A stretch of 64,000 nt of DNA from contig CALYLO010000017.1 in the NCBI GenBank assembly GCA_944800085.1, positions 48,606-112,605 on the forward strand, read 5' to 3'. The notes beneath the pieces are model-generated. The model was given only the letters and a program-made list of their open reading frames with translations. It made no database searches and was not told where the DNA came from. Made by a program: the position numbers and the translations under genes. Positions 38,422 through 45,616 of this stretch are shown here, piece by piece. The DNA comes from Paenibacillus melissococcoides (GTDB taxonomy: Bacteria > Bacillota > Bacilli > Paenibacillales > Paenibacillaceae). The number at the start of each line of letters is the position of its first letter. Within the stretch, counting starts at the first letter, position 1.

Positions 38422-39150
38422 ATGCGACCTAACAAACGGATTGGTTTGATTGTCCCTGCTGGAAACACTACATTAGAGCCAGACTTTTACTATTTCCTCT
38501 CTCCATATGCGACTATTCATGCAACACGCATCGCAGGCCCAGTTGGTGTTGAATCCGAAGAAGGAATTGATGCATTTAATGAACAGGTTGAACGCGCTAT
38601 ACAAGAGTTATCTCGTGCTCAAGTAGATGTGATTGTGTACGGATTTACAACTGGAAGCTTTTATCGAGAAATGAACTACTGCCAAGCATTGATTAGAAAT
38701 ATACAGAGCATAGCTGGTATACCTGTTGTAACACCATCGACTGCGATTATTAAAGCGCTACATGATATCAATGCGAAGCGAATATTTATCACAACTCCCT
38801 ATACCAAGTGGAACAATGAAGTTTTGTTGAAGTTCTTATTGGGAACTGAATTTGATGTTATTGGACTTCAGGGAGATGATCGTCTGCCTAAACAAGCTAT
38901 TTTGAAGCCCATGTGGAATCAGGAGCCAGAAGAAATCATTACAAGTATTTTAGCTTTGTCCATACCTACAGTAGATGCTTTAATTTGTCCGTGTACTGCT
39001 TGGCGTACCTTAGAAGTTCTTGGTCAACTTGAAGAACAAATGCAAACGAACATAATAACAGCCAATCAAGCAGCGATTTGGGAAACAATTAATTTATTAG
39101 GATATGAAGTATCAATAAAAAATATTAAAAAACTACACAATCCCTCATAA
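38422..39150 (+). CDS. Arylmalonate decarboxylase / Asp-Glu racemase superfamily protein
   Basis: 242 residues from the ATG at 38422 (GAGGAG upstream). The fold and motifs follow the maleate isomerase/arylmalonate decarboxylase group. The first catalytic cysteine of racemases is replaced: the site reads YGFTTGSFYRE, like the GTSLSFYRG of arylmalonate decarboxylase. The second is kept (LICPCTAW). A single-cysteine active site is the mark of decarboxylases in this superfamily. It reads divergently from the IS110 gene and away from the cluster, and ends at a hairpin. The substrate is unknown. Confidence 0.75.
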   Translation: MRPNKRIGLIVPAGNTTLEPDFYYFLSPYATIHATRIAGPVGVESEEGIDAFNEQVERAIQELSRAQVDVIVYGFTTGSFYREMNYCQALIRNIQSIAGIPVVTPSTAIIKALHDINAKRIFITTPYTKWNNEVLLKFLLGTEFDVIGLQGDDRLPKQAILKPMWNQEPEEIITSILALSIPTVDALICPCTAWRTLEVLGQLEEQMQTNIITANQAAIWETINLLGYEVSIKNIKKLHNPS

Positions 39151-39185
39151 TTTTCAAAAATCCTCATACATGATCCGATGAAAAT

Positions 39186-39236
39186 AACAACAAAGAACCC
39201 TTTGCTTGTCATTGATGAAAGGGTTCTTTGTTGTCT
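39186..39236. terminator. Long inverted repeat after the decarboxylase-like gene
   Basis: ACAACAAAGAACCCTTT and AAAGGGTTCTTTGTTGT form a stem of about 17 bp with a 13-base loop, starting 36 bases after the stop codon. The T run is weak, but the position fits a terminator. Confidence 0.65.
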
Positions 39237-39252
39237 TATGCATAATTTTAAA

Positions 39253-39588
39253 TGTGTTTGACGACAGAAGAGGTAGCCCTAATGGAGTTAGACCGTTTTG
39301 AGGAGATCTGTGGCGGCAAATACCCACTTTATCGTGCGTTCCTGGCGAAACAACTGGGCAGAACATCCCACCTTCTTCAAGTACCCGCCAGAAATTCGAA
39401 AGCTGATCTACACAATCAATATGATCGAAAGCTACCACCGCCAACTCCGTAAAGTCACGAAGGGAAAGAGCATTTTCCCCACAGATGAGTCCTTGCTCAA
39501 AATGCTCTACCTGGCCACCATGGATGTCACCCGCAAATTGACGGGGCGCTTGGTTTTGGTTCTGATGCAGCAAAAGCCATTGGTGTGA
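39253..39588 (+). pseudogene. IS256-family transposase remnant (C-terminal)
   Basis: The text FFKYPPEIRKLIYTINMIESYHRQLRKVTKGKSIFP through LYLATMDVTRKLT is the conserved end of IS256-type Mutator transposases. It is preceded, in another frame, by LTTEEVALMELDRFEEICGGKYP of the same family. So at least one frameshift is present and the whole N-terminal part with the first catalytic aspartates is missing. Confidence 0.8.
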
Positions 39589-39829
39589 ATGCTGCAAACG
39601 CCATACTTACATTTAATAATGATGCGATCAATTTCTTCTCAAACAAATCTCCTCCTTGAAATTGTTTAGGTAAAGATTTCTCTTCAAAATTGAAAGTAGA
39701 CATTACATCATGTTTATGCGGAGGAAATCAATATGTAATTATACATTATCTCTATCTATTGATGATATAAAGAGCATCTTCATCAGTAATACTATACCAT
39801 ATATGGAGATATTTAGCAAGATCATAGAT

Positions 39830-40020
39830 TCATAGAATTTTCACTTGATTTCTTGAAAATAGTACTTTGTTCCTTCTCTGAAACTCAAAAAGATAAAGGT
39901 CTAGCTCTTGACTCAATCTCACAACATCGTCGTCTGTAAAGCTATTTTTTTCATTTGCTGTTTTTATTAATTGGTGTCGGATACTTTCGATTCTTTCAAG
40001 TAAATAATCATGTTTTTCAT
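39830..40020 (-). CDS. Spo0E-like sporulation phosphatase, start uncertain
   Basis: The minus frame ending at TGA 39832-39830 encodes LLERIESIRHQLIKTANEKNSFTDDDVVRLSQELDLYLFEF, the signature of the Spo0E family (short two-helix proteins that dephosphorylate Spo0A-P; SQELD motif). The open frame reaches back to 40072, but no ATG, GTG or TTG lies in a good place. An ATG at 40020 is one frame off (MKNMIIYL), so either a base is wrong or the start has been lost. If active it would delay sporulation. Confidence 0.6.
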
Positions 40021-40171
40021 AGCAAAAATAAAATGGTTCTATTGTTGGAACACCCTTTCGTATTTTATCAGCTTAAATGGTGGGCACCCACTCTCTACAA
40101 TCAGTATAATATAAGTCGCACCAAATCCCATTAAATAGTATTACAGGAAACGTAGGGAACAAAAATAACAA

Positions 40172-40199
40172 ATAAAAAAGAGTACCGAATTGGTACTCT
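40172..40199 (-). terminator. Terminator of the quorum-sensing gene pair
   Basis: On the minus strand AGAGTACC-AATTC-GGTACTCT is followed by TTTTTTATT. The stem starts at the stop codon of the pro-peptide gene, closing the two-gene transcript. Confidence 0.85.
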
Positions 40200-40309
40200 T
40201 ACCATGGAAAAATGCCGCCACTATTTCCCATTGCCGCTGCGCTCGTAGTTACCACAACGATTGCCGAGAAAACGAGACCACTGTATAGTTTTGCTATGAA
40301 ACGCTTCAC
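40199..40309 (-). CDS. Exported signalling pro-peptide (RRNPP partner)
   Basis: A 36-codon gene with GTG start: a basic MKRFIAK start, a hydrophobic core LVFSAIVVV, an AxA-type cleavage region TTSAAA, and the tail MGNSGGIFPW. This is the layout of Phr/NprX/AimP-type pro-peptides that are secreted, trimmed and re-imported. GGAGGG is six bases upstream. The start codon overlaps the stop of the receptor gene (GTGA), so the two are translationally coupled. The mature peptide is probably the last 5-10 residues; the exact cut is unknown. Confidence 0.8.
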   Translation of the reverse strand: MKRFIAKLYSGLVFSAIVVVTTSAAAMGNSGGIFPW

Positions 40310-41598
40310 ACCAATCCCTCCAATTTATTTTCTTTAGCTGCACTGCGTTCATAATACGTCTTCAGTTTTTCCAGTGTGGACATTGACATGGTAACGTTTT
40401 GTTGCAGGTGGATACACACGATTTGGTTGGTGCATTCTTTTTCCTGAACCGTATCGTTCACTCTTGAGAAATGAAACGCGCCTTCCAGGTATTCGGATAC
40501 TCCCTTATCTAGTTCGCCCACGGAAACAAAATATGCAGCTCGATGATAATAATATTCAGCTAACTGTGAAATGGTGTTAGGATTATTCGTGCTGATGGAT
40601 TCCGTGCATATAGGGTAGTCAATCAACTGTCTGGCCTCATCTAATTGGTTTTTTTGCAAATATAAGGGCATTAGCTGATTAATAGCATGAAGTGCTGCAT
40701 CCTGACTGCACGTTTCCAGAAATGTTCTAAGCTGTGTAATAGCTAAATCTGAGTTTCCCTTTTTAGCGCTTATTAATGCTGACATAAGCACTGCATTTAC
40801 TTTTATGTCTGGGTAATCGTATTGCATATAAAGCGATAAAAAATATTCAGACCTCTCGTAGTCTTCAAGGTAGAAATAAGAATTACACAATATGCCGAGT
40901 GCGTTTACGTAATACAAATCCTCTATACCTGCTTCTTGAAGAACATTTAAACAGAGATTAATGCTTTGTCTATATACAAATAAATTGAACGCATGGATAC
41001 CTAATTTGTAATACAAAGTGCTTCTCTCTTCGCTGGTTAAAAAATCAACGAATTGAACGATATGTTTACCACTTTCGTAAACGTCCCGGAGCCGGGAAAA
41101 GTCGTCTCGTTCAATAAGATATACCTGAAATAACCCCTTAGCCAAAAAAGGCATGATGCCATGGTCGCGAGAATAGTCAACGATGAGTTGATACAAGGCT
41201 AATTTAATCTCCTTATTTTCCACGCTGTCCGTGAAGGCATAGAGCCGTTCAACCAAGGCATGACTATCGTCACTAGTCGATTCTAAAAATTTCCTACCTA
41301 CTTTTTTCACCAGATCAGCAGTACCCGAATGCTGAATCACGTCCTCCAATACGAAGAGGAGGGTATCTGCCCTTTTGTCAACGGTTATGTGTAGTTCGAC
41401 CAAAGTCTCTAACGGTATCTGTAATGTGTCTGCAAGCGGACGGATGGTCATATATTCTGGCCTTTTAATGTCCCCGTTTTCGATTTTTGATATCGTACCT
41501 TTATGAAAACCTGTCAATTCAGCTAATTGCGATAAAGTCATGCCCCTATTCTGTCTGTAGCGTTGTATTAATTCCCCAATGGACAATACTTGTGCCAC
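40306..41598 (-). CDS. RRNPP-type peptide-responsive regulator (HTH + TPR)
   Basis: 430 residues: an N-terminal XRE-type HTH (about 7-61, IGELIQRYRQNRGMTLSQLAELTGFHKGTISKIENG) followed by a long helical repeat region of TPR type. This is the architecture of PlcR, NprR, AimR and the Paenibacillus AloR regulators, which bind a re-imported oligopeptide. The adjacent pro-peptide gene supplies the ligand. Targets are unknown; the neighbouring biosynthetic operon, Spo0E-like gene and regulator cluster are candidates. Confidence 0.85.
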   Translation of the reverse strand: MAQVLSIGELIQRYRQNRGMTLSQLAELTGFHKGTISKIENGDIKRPEYMTIRPLADTLQIPLETLVELHITVDKRADTLLFVLEDVIQHSGTADLVKKVGRKFLESTSDDSHALVERLYAFTDSVENKEIKLALYQLIVDYSRDHGIMPFLAKGLFQVYLIERDDFSRLRDVYESGKHIVQFVDFLTSEERSTLYYKLGIHAFNLFVYRQSINLCLNVLQEAGIEDLYYVNALGILCNSYFYLEDYERSEYFLSLYMQYDYPDIKVNAVLMSALISAKKGNSDLAITQLRTFLETCSQDAALHAINQLMPLYLQKNQLDEARQLIDYPICTESISTNNPNTISQLAEYYYHRAAYFVSVGELDKGVSEYLEGAFHFSRVNDTVQEKECTNQIVCIHLQQNVTMSMSTLEKLKTYYERSAAKENKLEGLV

Positions 41599-42225
41599 CC
41601 TATACGCACCTTCTCCCTATTTCAATAATTGACCACCTATATATTACCATGTTATATACGAAATGCAAACAATTCTTAACGAATTATCCATTTTGTGCAA
41701 ATGTAAACATCTAAAAAAGACGAACACTCAAACAGACTTCAGCCGCAATCCGTTCGGCGCAGGCGGCCGTGACATGTCGCTAGCCATCCGATTAGGCACC
41801 TGTGCCAGCACTCCCTACGCTGCGTACACCTTCTCAGATTCCGTTTCCCCGGGCGATATGACCGTGGCTCGCTGCTTCCATAATGTCGCCCACCTTCGTC
41901 ACTACGCATCGGCGTAGAGTTCGTGGATGTTCTTCACATATCTGCCCCCGCAGACACCTCGTTAGGTTCGCGTGCATAAAACTCTCTATTGCCCATCAAT
42001 TTTCCTAGCATGCACCCGGAAACCGTCACCACGAGACATTCCTTTTTTCATCCGTGCATGGGTTATTCCACTAACCTAGCAAACTCTTCATTCGTGAGCA
42101 TTCAGCTGATATTCGTCACAGATCATAACATGGGTCACCTGAGCGTGTTCCTTCGTAGGCTTTTAATAGGTCAAGGGAAAAATTCAGTCTAATGCGGTAC
42201 TCTACCAGAAGCCTCTTCATTTGTT
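41599..42225. other. Gene-free region, GC-rich in the middle
   Basis: 41640-41720 is the AT-rich upstream region of the regulator gene. From 41740 to 42180 the DNA turns GC-rich with no open frame showing coding character on either strand. It may be remnant DNA of a structured RNA element; I see no identifiable feature. Confidence 0.3.
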
Positions 42226-42258
42226 AAAGAAAAAGGACCCTGCTTCTAATACAGGGTC
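42226..42258 (-). terminator. Rho-independent terminator, minus strand
   Basis: GACCCTG and CAGGGTC form a 7-bp stem followed on the minus strand by CTTTTTCTTT. It lies 490 bases after the LytTR regulator stop and could end its transcript. Confidence 0.65.
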
Positions 42259-42460
42259 ATGAAACAGCGGTTTTTTTACCATATACAACTGTATTATTAT
42301 ATTTCTAGTTTCTTTTTTTTATACTATAAAACACAGATAAAAGTGAAAATCTTCGGTAAGGTGCTATATGATCCTCGGGGAGAAGTATTCCCTATCCAAT
42401 GCGACAACTTAGTAACGATACGGAGATAGTACATCGCCTAATCTCAAGGACCGGGTAGAA

Positions 42461-42525
42461 ACTAAAAACCATTGCTCCACAACCGGCTCTCCAGTCATGA
42501 GCTCCAGGAACAATGGATTTTTAGT
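42461..42525. repeat. Long hairpin with 18-bp arms
   Basis: ACTAAAAACCATTGCTCC and GGAACAATGGATTTTTAGT are almost perfect complements (one bulge, one wobble) around a 28-base centre. No T run follows. It could be a small RNA, an mRNA 3'-end structure of the LytTR gene or a miniature element. No gene overlaps it. Confidence 0.5.
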
Positions 42526-42746
42526 ACTGGCCGTTCGAGCCCATACCAATGATTTGCCAGGAACGCTGGCAGTGTGACCCTAAAAAGACATAGCTTATAT
42601 TGGAGCCATGTTGTCCTTTTTCCAACCAAGTTGCTCTTCTATCACGTATATTCTTGATTTCTTTATTGTTCCTCCCAATGGATTAAATCGTGGAAGATTG
42701 TTGCCGATAAATATATATAAGTCCTACGAGTAAATTTCTCATTTAT

Positions 42747-43511
42747 TTAGAACTCGTTACTTGTGAAAAAAAGCTGTTCAAATTCTTTACGTTTCCGTCG
42801 TGTCAAGTCAATTTCTATATCTTTATATCCTAGCTTTATTATGTAGGTACCTGAAAACTTATCACTTGCGAAAACGGATTTTATGTAATTTACATTAATT
42901 AAATTCGATCGATTTGGTGCAAAAATAAAATCTGAACACTGGCTTTGAATATCAGTTAGTGATGTTGTTGTCTCTACACCAGATTCTTTTATACCTTCAG
43001 CATATACAATTGCTTTATGCTCTCCTTTTACTTTATGAGCATAAATAAAATTATTTTCATTCATGAAGAAGGTTCGATAGTTCGATTTAATTTTAATAAT
43101 ATTTCCAGGTACAGATCTAGAGAAAAAAAGATCCTTTTCTACAAGTACCGTAGCTTTTTCAGCAGCTTCCATGAATCTTTCATACGAAATCGGTCTCGTC
43201 AAAAAATCAACGCAATTCATATCTAAGCCGGCCAAAATCAAATCTGAATCGAATAAATCAGAAACCATGATTAAATATGGCTTGAGTCCGTGATCTAAAA
43301 TACTTTTATAAGCAGCGATACCGTCAGTTCCATTTAGATCTACGTCTAGAAAAACAATGTCTGGTTCATATTTTATACAATCATCAAGTAGCCACTCCCC
43401 TGAGCCTACTGAACTAACAACCTTCCAACCCAGTTGATTGGTGTAATCCTCTAGATTTTGTCGTTCAAGCGGCTTATCTTCAGCGATGATAACCGTCAGT
43501 GCCCTATACAT
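42747..43511 (-). CDS. Orphan LytTR-family response regulator
   Basis: 254 residues: receiver domain with acidic pair (IIAEDKP) and phospho-acceptor aspartate in DIVFLDVDL, then a LytTR DNA-binding domain (about 140-245, FAPNRSNLINVNYIKSV). The conserved receiver lysine is an arginine (LTRPI). No histidine kinase gene is next to it. It lies downstream, on the same strand, of the c-di-GMP riboswitch with only the convergent hicB-like gene between. Confidence 0.88.
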   Translation of the reverse strand: MYRALTVIIAEDKPLERQNLEDYTNQLGWKVVSSVGSGEWLLDDCIKYEPDIVFLDVDLNGTDGIAAYKSILDHGLKPYLIMVSDLFDSDLILAGLDMNCVDFLTRPISYERFMEAAEKATVLVEKDLFFSRSVPGNIIKIKSNYRTFFMNENNFIYAHKVKGEHKAIVYAEGIKESGVETTTSLTDIQSQCSDFIFAPNRSNLINVNYIKSVFASDKFSGTYIIKLGYKDIEIDLTRRKRKEFEQLFFTSNEF

Positions 43512-43635
43512 TTGGCAACCGCCCCCAAGTCACTTATTTCAATCGATTAATTTCGACAAATTTTTCACCAGATATGTTCGAAAAATGACCATTTATGAAA
43601 TAATGATTCGATAGTCCTATAAACAATGTATACTC

Positions 43636-43651
43636 GTACTATAAATAGTAC
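43636..43651. promoter_or_regulatory. Operator-like palindrome, copy 1 (upstream of hicB-like gene)
   Basis: GTACTA-TAAA-TAGTAC, a perfect 6-bp inverted repeat with a 4-base spacer. It sits just after TATACT (43629-43634), a likely -10 for the plus-strand gene at 43700, so a bound protein would block transcription. The same palindrome with a different spacer occurs at 44326-44341. Confidence 0.6.
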
Positions 43652-43699
43652 AAAAAAACCATGATAATCATTACCTGTTACTCATCAAGGAGGATCATA

Positions 43700-43948
43700 A
43701 TGTTAAGGGATTTTATTATTGTGTTAGAAGCAGACTATGGCAATCGTAATTTCAGCGCCTATATTCCAGAACTTCGGTTAAGTACAGTTGGAGATACGGA
43801 AGATGAAGTACTTGCATGCGCGAAGGACCTTATTGCCATAGAAATGGAGAACTCTAATGTTGAAACGTTCTCCTCCAAAATTGTTACTTTGCAAGTAGAA
43901 GCAACACCTACCACAAACGAGGGGAAGAACTTCCAAGCAGCTGTTTAG
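43700..43948 (+). CDS. HicB-like antitoxin-family protein, no HicA partner
   Basis: 82 residues from the ATG at 43700 with AAGGAGG seven bases upstream. The sequence FIIVLEADYGNRNFSAYIPELRLSTVGDTEDEVLACAKDLI matches the HicB/UPF0150 fold (degraded RNase H-like domain). No C-terminal DNA-binding domain and no HicA toxin gene are visible on either side. So it is an orphan antitoxin or a HicB-fold protein with another role. Its own promoter, operator and terminator make it monocistronic. Confidence 0.75.
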   Translation: MLRDFIIVLEADYGNRNFSAYIPELRLSTVGDTEDEVLACAKDLIAIEMENSNVETFSSKIVTLQVEATPTTNEGKNFQAAV

Positions 43949-43970
43949 TGCGCACATAGAAGTAAAGTGT

Positions 43971-44009
43971 CCCGCTCCCGGCCGCCAATCTCTATAGGGA
44001 GCGGGTTTT
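43971..44009 (+). terminator. Terminator of the hicB-like gene
   Basis: CCCGCTCCC and GGGAGCGGG (9 bp) followed by TTTTATT, 22 bases after the stop codon. Confidence 0.85.
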
Positions 44010-44032
44010 ATTATGTCCTCATTTATGCCCAG

Positions 44033-44072
44033 AAAAAAATAGCCTCCCCCCTTCAGTAGGGAGCAGCCTATT
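44033..44072 (-). terminator. Riboswitch-associated terminator
   Basis: On the minus strand ATAGGCTGCTCCCT pairs with AGGGGGGAGGCTAT (two mismatches, one wobble) and is followed by seven T. It lies about 30 bases after the c-di-GMP aptamer, the usual place for its expression platform. Confidence 0.8.
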
Positions 44073-44099
44073 ACCAAAACTCTATTTATCGTCGATTTT

Positions 44100-44185
44100 T
44101 GGTAACCAGGCTATCATGACTCCGTACGGAGCTTTAGACCCTTAGCTTTGCGTCCTTACTTTTCAGAAAGTTTGCCTTTTCAGTA
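44100..44185 (-). ncRNA. Cyclic di-GMP-I riboswitch (GEMM-I)
   Basis: On the minus strand the conserved core is complete and in order: GGCAAAC, a short GAAA-containing hairpin, GGACGCAAAGC, GGGTCTA, a P3 stem GCTCC/GGAGT, CATGATAGCC and the closing GGTTACC. This is the c-di-GMP-I aptamer of the Firmicutes. It is followed by a terminator, so c-di-GMP should switch read-through. Unusually no minus-strand gene follows directly: the transcript runs antisense to the hicB-like gene and only then meets the LytTR regulator. Confidence 0.88.
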
Positions 44186-44302
44186 TATTGCAGACCCAGA
44201 ATTATTTTACTTTGCGCTCGATATTTGTTCATCCCAATAAGGAATGTTGAATATCAAGTCGATATTCATTTAGCATATACGGTTTATCAGTTATATCGCC
44301 AC

Positions 44303-44341
44303 ATTATAGCACAACAATACGACCTGTACTATACTTAGTAC
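44303..44341 (-). promoter_or_regulatory. Promoter with operator-like palindrome, copy 2 (riboswitch transcript)
   Basis: Minus-strand TATAAT (44303-44308) lies 16 bases from AGTACA, a poor -35 that is part of GTACTA-TACT-TAGTAC (44326-44341). The palindrome is the same as at 43636-43651, so the riboswitch RNA and the hicB-like gene are probably under one repressor. Confidence 0.55.
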
Positions 44342-44917
44342 ACTCTTGATAGAAAAGTATACAAGCACGAGGTATTGGTATATAACAATCATAGACTAAA
44401 AGCTAACAACATCCACTTCATTCGTGAGAGACGCTCCCACAGAGTCGGATGGGCCACTTGTCGCTCAAACGCTCCTTTGGAGCGCACACGACATGTGCCG
44501 TCATTCAATTGCACCTTGTAAGCGAGACATCGATATCCGGCGTGACCATACTCGTGTCGTCCAAACGTTCTGCTGCACCAGTAGGCGCGCCCTCGATACG
44601 AAAACGCCGCTTATAGGGTCCAACTGCGTGTGATCCTACAGCTTAGTGAATTCTGGATAAGCCGGCCCGTACGTTCCGCACGGGCCCGACGCAGGCATCC
44701 TGCCGTTGACATGAAAACACCGCATGCTTAGTTCGGCTGCATGCTGATTTTGGAAGAGACCCTGAATACTTGTTCATAATAATATTCTGAAACTGCGAAA
44801 AAAAGCTTTAGATTTCAGAAATTATTTATTTATAAGCGAAACATCACGACTTATCTGACGTCTATAACCCCCATATTATTCGCGTTACAATTATTTTCAA
44901 TAAGACGGGGGTGGAAT
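44342..44917. other. Gene-free region
   Basis: No supported gene. 44410-44720 is GC-rich with small hairpins (CGCTCC/GGAGCG near 44475, GGCCCGT/ACGGGCC near 44665) but no terminator tails. The rest is AT-rich. Confidence 0.3.
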
Positions 44918-45010
44918 ATGGATACAACTAAGCAGGATTTCTTATGTCAATATGTAACTGACAAAAACGTATACGAGAAATTGATTAACTATTTTCAAGA
45001 CATGAAATAA
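44918..45010 (+). CDS. Possible 30-residue ORF
   Basis: ATG at 44918 after GGGGGTGG, encoding MDTTKQDFLCQYVTDKNVYEKL and ending at TAA 45008-45010. The text is protein-like (charged, helical) and could be the surviving N-terminal end of a larger helical regulator. No family recognised. Confidence 0.3.
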   Translation: MDTTKQDFLCQYVTDKNVYEKLINYFQDMK

Positions 45011-45180
45011 TTGGAGAAGAGATTTTCCCCTATGCGACGCAACCGCCTGCAGCTCGCCGCGTTGCTTTCGTAGCACCCGGTTACGCGAAAAATACGTACA
45101 GTCTACTTTATTTTCTTCGTACAACAACGGCAACACTGTCTGGCCAATCCGAGATAAAATGTAACTTCAGATAAGCAATA

Positions 45181-45204
45181 AAACGGCGGGTTAGCCCGCC
45201 GTTT
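45181..45204. terminator. Bidirectional terminator
   Basis: AAACGGCGGG-TTAG-CCCGCCGTTT: a 10-bp stem with A run before and T run after, suited to both strands. It lies 37 bases after the zinc-finger gene end on the minus strand. Confidence 0.75.
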
Positions 45205-45240
45205 ATTGAATTACCTTACTATTTAGATAATAATGTTTGA

Positions 45241-45516
45241 TTAAATATCTTGCTTGTTGTTGGGTATCTGACAAAGGGAGAGTTTCAGTTCGGGGATGAC
45301 AATACGATCCGGAATTGATATCCACTCATTTACCCTTAAAGGGGGATCTCCAATCCTCCCCCTACGGGAACGGCTTAATTTCTCATCTTCATCTTCAATC
45401 AAAACTGCGCCATTCACCGTCTTCTCACAATCCACACAAAAATCTGCTGCACAGGGATCATCATATGGAAACGTATGAGTCGCAGGTTTTCCGCATAAGT
45501 CACACTCTCGTTTCAT
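45241..45516 (-). CDS. Small zinc-ribbon-like protein
   Basis: 91 residues from the ATG at 45516. Two CxxC pairs (CDLC and CVDC, 20 residues apart) suggest a treble-clef or ribbon zinc site at the N-terminal end. The rest is charged, with no membrane segment. Family not recognised; a zinc-binding adaptor or regulator is possible. The frame extends to 45546 but the inner start has the better ribosome site. Confidence 0.6.
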   Translation of the reverse strand: MKRECDLCGKPATHTFPYDDPCAADFCVDCEKTVNGAVLIEDEDEKLSRSRRGRIGDPPLRVNEWISIPDRIVIPELKLSLCQIPNNKQDI

Positions 45517-45616
45517 CTCGAACCCACCTTTAGCTTTAGGAATCATCTTCTAGAGACTTAATAGCGGGAGCCATCTTTTTTTATTATGTTTTAGTATTGT
45601 TCAACAATAGATACCT

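Noticed and set aside
41740-42180. GC-rich block that could be a group II intron 5' domain or tRNA array
   Set aside because: No maturase, no domain V hairpin and no clear tRNA arms could be found; only composition and small hairpins support it.
43700-43948. Complete HicAB toxin-antitoxin system
   Set aside because: No HicA-like frame with its conserved histidine is found on either side of the HicB-like gene.
44410-44720. Possible structured RNA or IS remnant
   Set aside because: Hairpins are short and isolated, and no family signature is visible on either strand.
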